Source: Treponema sp. (GTDB taxonomy: Bacteria; Spirochaetota; Spirochaetia; Treponematales; Breznakiellaceae). Taken from it: DNA of 13,153 nt. Where the stretch lies: contig WQXC01000039.1 in NCBI GenBank assembly GCA_009785045.1, positions 1-13,153 of the forward strand, written 5' to 3'. Numbering within the stretch: position 1 is the first letter of the stretch; every line of letters begins with the position of its first letter. Position numbers and translations under genes: made by a program. The notes beneath the pieces were generated by a model. It was given only the letters and a program-made list of their open reading frames with translations, was not told the DNA's origin and searched no databases. Below are positions 7,436-13,153 of this stretch, piece after piece.

Positions 7436-7813
7436 ATGGTTAAAATTCTGGTTGTTGATGACAGTATTATCATGAGAAATATTGTCAAGAATACTTTCGC
7501 TACTATGAAAATTCCTTACGATTGCCTGGAAGCAGAGAACGGAAAGCAGGCGCTGCGATTACTGGAAGCAAACAATGTTACAATAGTTTTTCTGGACTGG
7601 AATATGCCGGGAATGGATGGAATGGACTTTCTTAAAGTGGTAAGAGCCATGCCGCAGTACAAAGATCTGCCAATTGTGATGGTTACTTCCGAAAGAGGTA
7701 AATTCAGCGTGATCGAAGCTCTCCAAAGCGGAGCCACCGATTATATCGTAAAACCTGTCCAGGAAAAGGTCTTTAAAGAAAAAATTCAGGAAATCCTGGT
7801 ATTAGTGAGGTAA
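7436..7813 (+). CDS. Single-domain CheY-like response regulator
   Basis: The 125-aa product is a receiver domain and nothing else, the usual length for CheY. The acidic pair is D8-D9 (VVDDS), the phosphorylatable aspartate is D54 in FLDWNMPGMDG, the switch Thr is T84 (VMVTSE), and the conserved Lys is K106 (IVKPV). Y103 sits in the aromatic switch position in DYIVKP. With no DNA-binding or enzymatic output domain, it should act by protein-protein contact, at the flagellar motor or on another target, or shuttle phosphate. The gene begins with a GAGGA ribosome site and lies 4 nt before a CheX-type phosphatase gene, with a CheA-like kinase gene next. Those two neighbours are the obvious phosphatase and phosphodonor for D54. 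I do not assign the name cheY because its target cannot be seen and the genome may hold several paralogues. Confidence 0.93.
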   Translation: MVKILVVDDSIIMRNIVKNTFATMKIPYDCLEAENGKQALRLLEANNVTIVFLDWNMPGMDGMDFLKVVRAMPQYKDLPIVMVTSERGKFSVIEALQSGATDYIVKPVQEKVFKEKIQEILVLVR

Positions 7814-7817
7814 GAAC

Positions 7818-8291
7818 ATGGAAAAATTTATACAGCCATTTATTGACGGCAGCGAAGAAGTTTTTCGCGATTTATGCAATACAGAGGTTAAAGCGGGCAG
7901 AGCGTTTTTTGTTTCCAAAGATGAGTTTGAATCAATTTGGGATATTTCCGGAATAATCGGACTTTCCGGAGACGCAAACGGCGCAGTTGCAATATCATTA
8001 AGAGAAGAAACTGCTTTTGAACTTACAAGAATATTAACAGGTAACGAACATACAACAATAGACAAGTTTGTTACAGATGCGATGGGCGAAATAATCAATA
8101 TTATTGCCGGTAATGTTAAAAACATCTATGAAAAGAAACACCGGATTAAAATTACTATGCCATCCATTATTAAAGGAAAGGCGCATTCTATTGTGTGGCC
8201 TTCGGAAAAGGCAAGAATCATTTGTATTCCGTTTACCATTTTTGAAACTCAGGAGTTTTGTCTTTCTATAGCGGTGGAACAAGCAAAATGA
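7818..8291 (+). CDS. CheX-like chemotaxis phosphatase (CheC/CheX/FliY family)
   Basis: The 157-aa product fits the CheX size and fold. These proteins dephosphorylate CheY-P. The catalytic signature [D/S]-x3-E-x2-N is intact as D87-A-M-G-E91-I-I-N94, followed by the usual small-residue helix (IIAGN). A single copy of the signature distinguishes CheX from CheC, which has two. The N-terminal half has the typical ISGIIGLSGDANG strand-turn region (about 43-55). The ATG at 7818 is preceded by AGTGAGG, which overlaps the end of the upstream receiver gene. The stop TGA (8289-8291) overlaps the ATG of the kinase gene. The three genes therefore form a tight kinase-receiver-phosphatase unit. CheX is common in spirochaetes, where it replaces the unrelated CheZ of enteric bacteria. 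Cytoplasmic, no signal peptide or membrane segment. Confidence 0.88.
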   Translation: MEKFIQPFIDGSEEVFRDLCNTEVKAGRAFFVSKDEFESIWDISGIIGLSGDANGAVAISLREETAFELTRILTGNEHTTIDKFVTDAMGEIINIIAGNVKNIYEKKHRIKITMPSIIKGKAHSIVWPSEKARIICIPFTIFETQEFCLSIAVEQAK

Positions 8292-10240
8292 GTGAAGAAA
8301 ACAAAGTAAAAAAAATAATAGTTTCGATCCTTCTTGGAAAACGATACTTTGGACTAACGAATGTAAAAGAACAGGTAAGGTACATGACCATGAACTGGAT
8401 TTTCATGGTTGCCATTTTTCCTCTTGTAATTCTTGGTATCACATTAATAAATACCGACATCACAAGAACGATAATGGACTTTGGTATTGCCTTTTTATGT
8501 TTAATGGCTCTTATAATGATTCGTTCAAAGATACCGCTGAAATTTGTTCCTGTATTCCCTGTAACAGTCTTTGGCGCTTATTGCTGCTATCTTTTGTATC
8601 TTGGCGATCTTAACCTTTGGGCAGCGATATGGATTTTCGCTTTTCCTCCAATCGTTATCTTCCTTTGTCAGATGACAGTAGGAATTATTGAATCGATAAT
8701 GGTTCTTGGCACTATGGTATTCCTGTTATTTGCACGGACACCAACAGCTACAACGCTTGAATCAATTACATCCGGTAACGAAGTACAGATAAGATTTATC
8801 GGCGCTTACATTCTTATTGCAAGTTTATCAATCATTTACGAAAGAATCAGTATTCTGAAAGATCGCAAAGAAGATGAGCTTAAGGCGGAACTTGCCCAGG
8901 AAAGAGACATGATTCAAACCATGAAGGATAACATGGATCAGGGAATTTTCCTTATGGATAAAGACCTAATTATTCTTCCCCAGTATTCACGCACATTAAT
9001 TTCCATTCTTTCATATTACGATTCAGATCTTACAGGTAAAAACTTTTTGGACGTTATTCAGGGTTCATTTGACAGTAAGCAGCTTCAGATTATGAAAGGT
9101 TATTTTGCAATGGTTTTTTCCAAAACAAAAACCTCCAAAGTACTGGACGCTGCAAACCCGATTTCTGAATTTGAATATAAAGTAGACGATGATATTAAAT
9201 TTCTGCAGACAAAGTTCCAGTTAATAGAACAGGCTGCTTCTGATCCTGTAATTATCGGAATGATTCAGGATATTACAAGAGAAAAACAAATTGAGTTTGA
9301 GCTCCAGACCCAGAAAAACCTGCAGGAACTGGAAATGAAGAACATGTTCGATGTTATAAAGATTGATCCTATGGTGTTTCAGAACTTTGTAGAAGATACC
9401 GAATCAAACTTTAACGCCATTAACGTTGTTTTAAAAGATCGTACATTGTCGGAAAAGCAGGTTGTTACCAAAATATTCCAGTATGTTCATGCGATTAAAT
9501 CCAATGCTGTTATTCTGGATCTGGAAAGCCTTGCCAATAAGCTCCATACGCTTGAAGACGAAATTAAAGTCATATCCAATAAAGATACTGTATTTGTAAA
9601 TGATGTTCTTGGTTTGGCAATTAAAGTAGAAACTTTTATGCAGGAAATGGATTCCTACATAGCAATTACCAAGAAAATCAGCGCTTACAAAACTACGAAC
9701 CAGATGGATACAATTCTTATTAGTTCTCTGACAAAAGCGGTAGATAAATTGTCAGCCGAGGCTCATAAAAAAGTTAAAATTCAGGCAGGACAAATAGACC
9801 TTGATATTCTGGAAACTAAATTACGCAAACCAATCAAAGATATACTGTATCAGTGCGTAAGAAATTCCATTTACCACGGCATTGAGTCCATAGACGAAAG
9901 AATCGCAAAGAAGAAAAGTCCGCAGGGACTTTTAACTTACAGCATAAAAGAAGTAAACGGTAAAGCCGAAGTATCTTACTCTGATGACGGCACCGGACTT
10001 GACTGGCAGAAGATAAAGAAAAAATATCTTCAGTTAAATCCCGGCAAACCAGTAGACAAGAAAATTCTTTTAGGCTCTATTTTTACACCGGAGTTTTCAA
10101 CAGCCAGGGAAACCAGCCAGGCAGCAGGCAGGGGAGTTGGTCTTAGCCTTGTTAAGGATCTGGTAAAAGAAAACCGCGGCACTATCAATGTTAATTCAAC
10201 GGATTCCGGCTTAGCGTTTAAGTTTACTTTCCCGTTGTAA
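8288..10240 (+). CDS. Six-TM membrane sensor kinase with PAS-like, HPt and CheA-type ATPase domains
   Basis: From the ATG at 8288 the product is 650 aa. Six hydrophobic segments lie at about residues 36-54, 62-78, 84-103, 108-127, 130-147 and 165-182. A helical region (about 183-210), a PAS-like domain (about 212-340), an HPt domain (about 355-455) and a CheA-type HATPase domain (about 480-650) follow. The HPt phospho-acceptor is H401 in HAIKSNA. The N box is VRNSIYHGIE (N526, H530), the G1 box DDGTG (567-570) and the G2 box GRGVGLS (614-618). The ATPase resembles CheA P4, not the usual HisKA type. There is no P2 and no C-terminal CheW-like P5 domain, so the kinase is probably not coupled to classical chemoreceptor arrays but senses through its own membrane part. 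The start at 8288 is preferred over a TTG at 8258: it forms an ATGA overlap with cheX and has GGTGGA upstream, whereas 8258 has AGGAG only 2 nt away. Signal unknown. Confidence 0.87.
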   Translation: MSEENKVKKIIVSILLGKRYFGLTNVKEQVRYMTMNWIFMVAIFPLVILGITLINTDITRTIMDFGIAFLCLMALIMIRSKIPLKFVPVFPVTVFGAYCCYLLYLGDLNLWAAIWIFAFPPIVIFLCQMTVGIIESIMVLGTMVFLLFARTPTATTLESITSGNEVQIRFIGAYILIASLSIIYERISILKDRKEDELKAELAQERDMIQTMKDNMDQGIFLMDKDLIILPQYSRTLISILSYYDSDLTGKNFLDVIQGSFDSKQLQIMKGYFAMVFSKTKTSKVLDAANPISEFEYKVDDDIKFLQTKFQLIEQAASDPVIIGMIQDITREKQIEFELQTQKNLQELEMKNMFDVIKIDPMVFQNFVEDTESNFNAINVVLKDRTLSEKQVVTKIFQYVHAIKSNAVILDLESLANKLHTLEDEIKVISNKDTVFVNDVLGLAIKVETFMQEMDSYIAITKKISAYKTTNQMDTILISSLTKAVDKLSAEAHKKVKIQAGQIDLDILETKLRKPIKDILYQCVRNSIYHGIESIDERIAKKKSPQGLLTYSIKEVNGKAEVSYSDDGTGLDWQKIKKKYLQLNPGKPVDKKILLGSIFTPEFSTARETSQAAGRGVGLSLVKDLVKENRGTINVNSTDSGLAFKFTFPL

Positions 10241-11942
10241 TTTTACCGTACAGTAGCTCTGCAGCCGCTTTTAAATTTTCCCGTCCCGAAGGCGTTCCAA
10301 CAACAACGACTGTAGATAATCCTGGCGGATTTGTAAGCTCGTAAACAGTGTTGCTTACAAGAATTACTTTTTTACCTTCTTTATACAGTTCAATTAAAAA
10401 GTCATAGTAGTTAGATGCGCTTTTATGATCGTAATAATTTGTAAACACAACTGTATCTGCTTCGTTAAGTCTAACACGTACCCTTTCTTTATCTTCCAGT
10501 GAAGGAGAAGCGGATACTTCTACAGATGTTACATTTTGTGAATGTTCGCACATTTCTTCCCATAACATTCCGGGGTGACAGTAAAAATTATTTGCTTCCA
10601 AATGCGTATGGTAAATCTGTTCTATAAGCAGGACCTTTTTTTCAGGATTTATAGGCAGCAGCTTTTCACGATCTCTTAAAACAATAATGCATTTTTTTGC
10701 CGCTTCTATAGCTGTGTCTATTACAAACTTGTCATTTATTATTGAATCTGCGCCTGATGGTTCAACAATTCCGCCGTTTTCTATTATTCCCATATCCCAG
10801 CGCATTGCCAATACGCGTTTAACAGAATTATCGATTGTTTCTTCGCTTAATTCACCAGTTTTTACTGCATTTAAAACTTTTTCGATTTTTTTTAAACGAA
10901 TAGGGCTTTCATCTCTCATTAAAATAAGATTGCAGCCGGCTTTTAATGTTTCTACAATTGCATCGCTCATCTCGTATTGTTTTAATATTCCGCCCATTGT
11001 CATGTTATCTGTTGTAATAACACCGTTAAACCCCAATTCACCGCGCAGGAAATTATCTATTAATTCTTTGGACATCCCTGCGGGAATTTTATTTATTCCA
11101 AGCCCTGGGTAACATGAGTGCGCTATCATAATTGCCGGCAAACCTGCTGCAATTAATGCTTTATAGGGGAAAACATGTTTTTCCAGCAGAGTTTTATAGT
11201 CCAGATTTACAATGGGAAGACCAAAATGCGAGTCTACCTCTGATTCTCCGCGGCCTGGAAAATGTTTGCCTGTAGCGGTAATACCCGTTTCCTGAAACCC
11301 TTTTAGTGTAAACAAAGCGTACTTTGCGACATCTTCTGGGTTATCTGCATATGCTCTGTTGGCAATTTCCGGGTTTTTAGGATTTGTATTAACATCAAGG
11401 CATGGCGAATGCATCATGTTTACGCCCAACGCACGAAGCTGCTTTCCAATTGCCAGAGCAGTACGGTAAACCAGGCCTGTATCCCCGCTGGATGCCAACC
11501 CCATTGGTCCCGGGAACAGCCGCTGTCCGAAAAGCATATCATCGTTGCCGTTTCCTTCCTGATCAACTGTAAAGTGCAAAGGTATTCCCAAATCTCTGTC
11601 CAGTGCAATTGTGCGCAGCTTGTTAAGAACCCCGGCATATTCTCCTGCAGTAGCCGAAGTGCATTTATCTATAAGCGAATAATCCCTGTTTTTACCGGTT
11701 GATCTGATAATTGAACGCCGTGTGCTTTCATCCGGTTGCTCGCCGGGTTTTATATCATTTAAAAGCGTAAGGCATCTTAACCGGTTGCTAATCCTTAATC
11801 CGCCAATATGATATTTTTTTATTAATTCTGTTACATCAGGCGTTATGGTTGTTCCGCAGAAACCAAAAACCATTAGCTGTCCTACTTTCTGGTTAATGTT
11901 CATTCTGCCCATCAAATTATCAATCCATTTTTCTTTATTCAT
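10224..11942 (-). CDS. Glycoside hydrolase family 3, beta-N-acetylhexosaminidase (NagZ-like), two-domain
   Basis: The 572-aa product has an N-terminal GH3 TIM barrel (about residues 1-370) and a C-terminal alpha/beta domain (about 410-572). It is longer than single-domain NagZ (about 340 aa) and closer to two-domain forms such as Bacillus NagZ/YbbD. The catalytic loop GKHFPGRGESEVDSH supplies the His-Asp dyad D237/H239 seen in N-acetylglucosaminidase-type GH3. The likely nucleophile is D312 in ITTDNMTMGG, and DQEG (D127) is a substrate-binding motif. Most relatives have FPGHG; here it is FPGRG (R231). There is no signal peptide, so it should act in the cytoplasm on imported amino-sugar glycosides. 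It starts 2 nt after a MalG-type permease gene, with an AAGGGG ribosome site, and is probably in that operon. Its 3' end overlaps the convergent kinase gene by 17 bp. Exact substrate and hydrolase versus phosphorylase activity cannot be read from sequence. Confidence 0.9.
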   Translation of the reverse strand: MNKEKWIDNLMGRMNINQKVGQLMVFGFCGTTITPDVTELIKKYHIGGLRISNRLRCLTLLNDIKPGEQPDESTRRSIIRSTGKNRDYSLIDKCTSATAGEYAGVLNKLRTIALDRDLGIPLHFTVDQEGNGNDDMLFGQRLFPGPMGLASSGDTGLVYRTALAIGKQLRALGVNMMHSPCLDVNTNPKNPEIANRAYADNPEDVAKYALFTLKGFQETGITATGKHFPGRGESEVDSHFGLPIVNLDYKTLLEKHVFPYKALIAAGLPAIMIAHSCYPGLGINKIPAGMSKELIDNFLRGELGFNGVITTDNMTMGGILKQYEMSDAIVETLKAGCNLILMRDESPIRLKKIEKVLNAVKTGELSEETIDNSVKRVLAMRWDMGIIENGGIVEPSGADSIINDKFVIDTAIEAAKKCIIVLRDREKLLPINPEKKVLLIEQIYHTHLEANNFYCHPGMLWEEMCEHSQNVTSVEVSASPSLEDKERVRVRLNEADTVVFTNYYDHKSASNYYDFLIELYKEGKKVILVSNTVYELTNPPGLSTVVVVGTPSGRENLKAAAELLYGKITTGK

Positions 11943-11944
11943 TT

Positions 11945-12775
11945 TTACCCCTTTAGGCCGCTTGTCGCAATGCCTTGTACAAAAAATCGTTGAAAGAAAA
12001 GGAACACAATAAATACCGGAATTAGTGAAACTACAGAAGCCGCCATGACAAGTCCGTATTCTGTTGAATATTGCCCAAGAAACATTCTAATGCCCAATGG
12101 AATTGTTCTTAAACCAATGGAATCAAAATAGATCATAGGTCCCATAAAATCGTTCCAGATGGTTACAAAACTAAATATTGTCAATGTTGCAATGACTGGT
12201 TTGGAAAGAGGCAGAATAATCCTGAAATAAATTCCATATTCGGTAAGTCCGTCTATTCTTGCAGCATTTAAAAGTTCATTAGGAATTGAAATATAAAACT
12301 GACGTATAAGAAACACGCCGAATGCAATAAAACTCTGCATTAAAATATAACCAGTGTGCGTATTTGTTAACCCCATCTTTCCCATCATTACATACTGCGG
12401 AAGCATATAAACCTGCCAGGGAATTGCAATACTGGCTACATAAATAAAGAAAAGTATATCTCTGCCTTTAAATTCACATTTTGCAAATCCATAAGCGGCA
12501 AAACTGGATGTAAGAACCTGAATAATGGTTACAATTATGGAAAGTTTAAAAGAGTTAAATGTAAACAAGGCAAAGTTTATTTTTTGCCATATTTCTATAA
12601 AATTATTCCAAACCGGATTTAAGGGAATCCACTGGATTGGCAGCGAAAAAACATCGGCGTCGTGTTTTAACGATGACGAAAGCATCCAGATTAATGGTAA
12701 AAGAGTAAGCAGTGTTATGATTGTTAGACCAATATAAATTGCCAGATGTTTTTTTATGTTTTCTTTGTATACCAT
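11945..12775 (-). CDS. Sugar ABC transporter permease, MalG/UgpE-like (CUT1 family)
   Basis: The 276-aa product is full length for a MalG-type permease. It has an N-terminal hydrophobic segment (about residues 11-33) and further membrane segments at about 75-97, 108-128, 141-160, 190-210 and 245-265, six in all. The EAA loop that docks on the ATPase subunit is at about 167-190 (ELLNAARIDG and onward to RIILPL). The C-terminus ends in the family-typical QGIATSGLKG. It pairs with the MalF-type permease whose gene ends 3 nt upstream, forming the transmembrane channel of a binding-protein-dependent oligosaccharide importer. An AGGAA ribosome site precedes the ATG. The binding protein is not in view; it may lie further upstream on this strand. 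The ATPase may be shared, as is common in CUT1 systems. The neighbouring GH3 enzyme hints at an amino-sugar substrate, which is inference. Confidence 0.94.
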   Translation of the reverse strand: MVYKENIKKHLAIYIGLTIITLLTLLPLIWMLSSSLKHDADVFSLPIQWIPLNPVWNNFIEIWQKINFALFTFNSFKLSIIVTIIQVLTSSFAAYGFAKCEFKGRDILFFIYVASIAIPWQVYMLPQYVMMGKMGLTNTHTGYILMQSFIAFGVFLIRQFYISIPNELLNAARIDGLTEYGIYFRIILPLSKPVIATLTIFSFVTIWNDFMGPMIYFDSIGLRTIPLGIRMFLGQYSTEYGLVMAASVVSLIPVFIVFLFFQRFFVQGIATSGLKG

Positions 12776-12778
12776 TTT

Positions 12779-13153
12779 TTATTCCTGTGAAATTCTTTTT
12801 TCCAGTTTAAACTGGAAAAATGTAAAAGCTGCTACAATGACAAGAAGAATCATTGCCGCAGCGCTGGTTTGCCCATAGTCAAATGCGATAAATGCTCTGT
12901 TATAAATGTAATTGCTAATCAGAGTGGTGGAAGTTCCCGGTCCTCCCTCTGTTAAGGCAAAAATAATATCAAAAGATTTAAAACTATTTACTGTAAGCAT
13001 CAGAACTACAAAAAATGTTGCAGGTGTTAGTTGCGGAAATGCAATCCGCCAGAAAAATTTAAAACCGGAAGCGCCGTCGATGCTTGCCGCTTCATGCAGT
13101 TCGTTGGGGATATTCTGGAGTGCTGCAAGGTATACAATCATGTAATAACCCAT
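12779..13153 (-). CDS. Sugar ABC transporter permease, MalF/UgpA-like, C-terminal part (5' end outside window)
   Basis: The frame is open to the last base of the window. The 124 or so residues seen are the C-terminal part of a permease that is usually about 290-310 aa. The Met at the window edge is internal, because the following GYYMIVYLAALQNIP is the conserved segment just before the EAA loop. The EAA motif is ELHEAASIDGASGFKFFWRI, followed by PQLTP. FALTEGGPGTSTT and the FDYGQTSAAA membrane segment are typical MalF/UgpA signatures. A last hydrophobic helix and a short charged tail (KLEKRISQE) end the protein. The gene is immediately upstream of the MalG-type partner (3-nt gap), so the two are co-translated. 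Its last codons contain a 24-bp perfect palindrome. Confidence 0.93.
   Translation of the reverse strand: MGYYMIVYLAALQNIPNELHEAASIDGASGFKFFWRIAFPQLTPATFFVVLMLTVNSFKSFDIIFALTEGGPGTSTTLISNYIYNRAFIAFDYGQTSAAAMILLVIVAAFTFFQFKLEKRISQE
12797..12820. repeat. 24-bp perfect palindrome at the end of the MalF-type gene
   Basis: The half-site TTTTTCCAGTTT is followed directly by its exact reverse complement AAACTGGAAAAA, with no spacer. It lies in the last codons of the MalF-type gene, 21 bp upstream of the MalG-type ATG (- strand). Part of the symmetry follows from the encoded residues (FQFKLEK). A spacerless palindrome is more like a dimeric-regulator operator than an RNA hairpin, but its position inside an operon makes a regulatory role uncertain. 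Confidence 0.55.

Noticed and set aside
8258..8290. TTG start at 8258 for the sensor kinase, adding 10 residues
   Set aside because: The AGGAG motif is only 2 nt from the TTG and the overlap with cheX would be 34 nt. The ATG at 8288 has better spacing to GGTGGA and a typical ATGA overlap.
10103..10136. Short CAGCCAGG/CAGGCAGG-like direct repeats
   Set aside because: They lie in the conserved G2-box region of the kinase ATPase domain and are explained by Ala/Gly/Gln codons.
1..13153. tRNA, rRNA, CRISPR array, insertion sequence or prophage
   Set aside because: Nearly all of the window is covered by recognisable protein-coding genes. I saw no regularly spaced repeats, transposase or integrase sequence, or RNA-gene-like structure.

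Overview
The window is a compact bacterial fragment with one clear intergenic gap (7327-7435). It falls into three blocks. Positions 1-7326 (+ strand) carry a Wood-Ljungdahl (reductive acetyl-CoA) operon. Positions 7436-10240 (+ strand) carry a three-gene chemotaxis-like phosphorelay. Positions 10224-13153 (- strand) carry the end of a sugar ABC transporter operon with a GH3 glycosidase.

Wood-Ljungdahl block: the C-terminal third of the CO dehydrogenase catalytic subunit (acsA/cooS), then a 1149-aa protein, then acsC (large subunit of the corrinoid iron-sulfur protein, CFeSP), then an ASKHA-type reductive activator of CFeSP. The long protein is a complete acetyl-CoA synthase (AcsB) joined in frame to a complete CFeSP small subunit (AcsD) through a linker of about 115 residues. 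This fusion is the most unusual thing in the window. Genes touch or nearly touch (TAATG overlaps at 679-683 and 5483-5487; a 14-nt gap before acsC), so the block reads as one translationally coupled operon. It would reduce CO2 to CO, keep the CFeSP cobalt active, and condense CO, methyl and CoA to acetyl-CoA.

Signalling block: a single-domain CheY-like receiver, a CheX-type phosphatase with an intact D-x3-E-x2-N signature, and a six-TM sensor kinase with PAS-like, HPt and CheA-type ATPase domains but no CheW-like domain. A plausible promoter precedes the cheY-like gene. No terminator separates it from the acs operon, so read-through is possible.

Sugar block (- strand): the end of a MalF/UgpA-like permease, a MalG/UgpE-like permease, and a cytoplasmic two-domain GH3 enzyme of the NagZ / beta-N-acetylhexosaminidase type. 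This suggests import and intracellular hydrolysis of an amino-sugar glycoside. The GH3 gene and the kinase gene converge and overlap by 17 bp.

Organism: acetogenic carbon metabolism, CheX/CheY-type signalling, CUT1 sugar transport and moderately AT-rich DNA together fit a homoacetogenic spirochaete of the Treponema type, such as those from termite guts. This is inference from gene content; a Firmicute acetogen is the main alternative.
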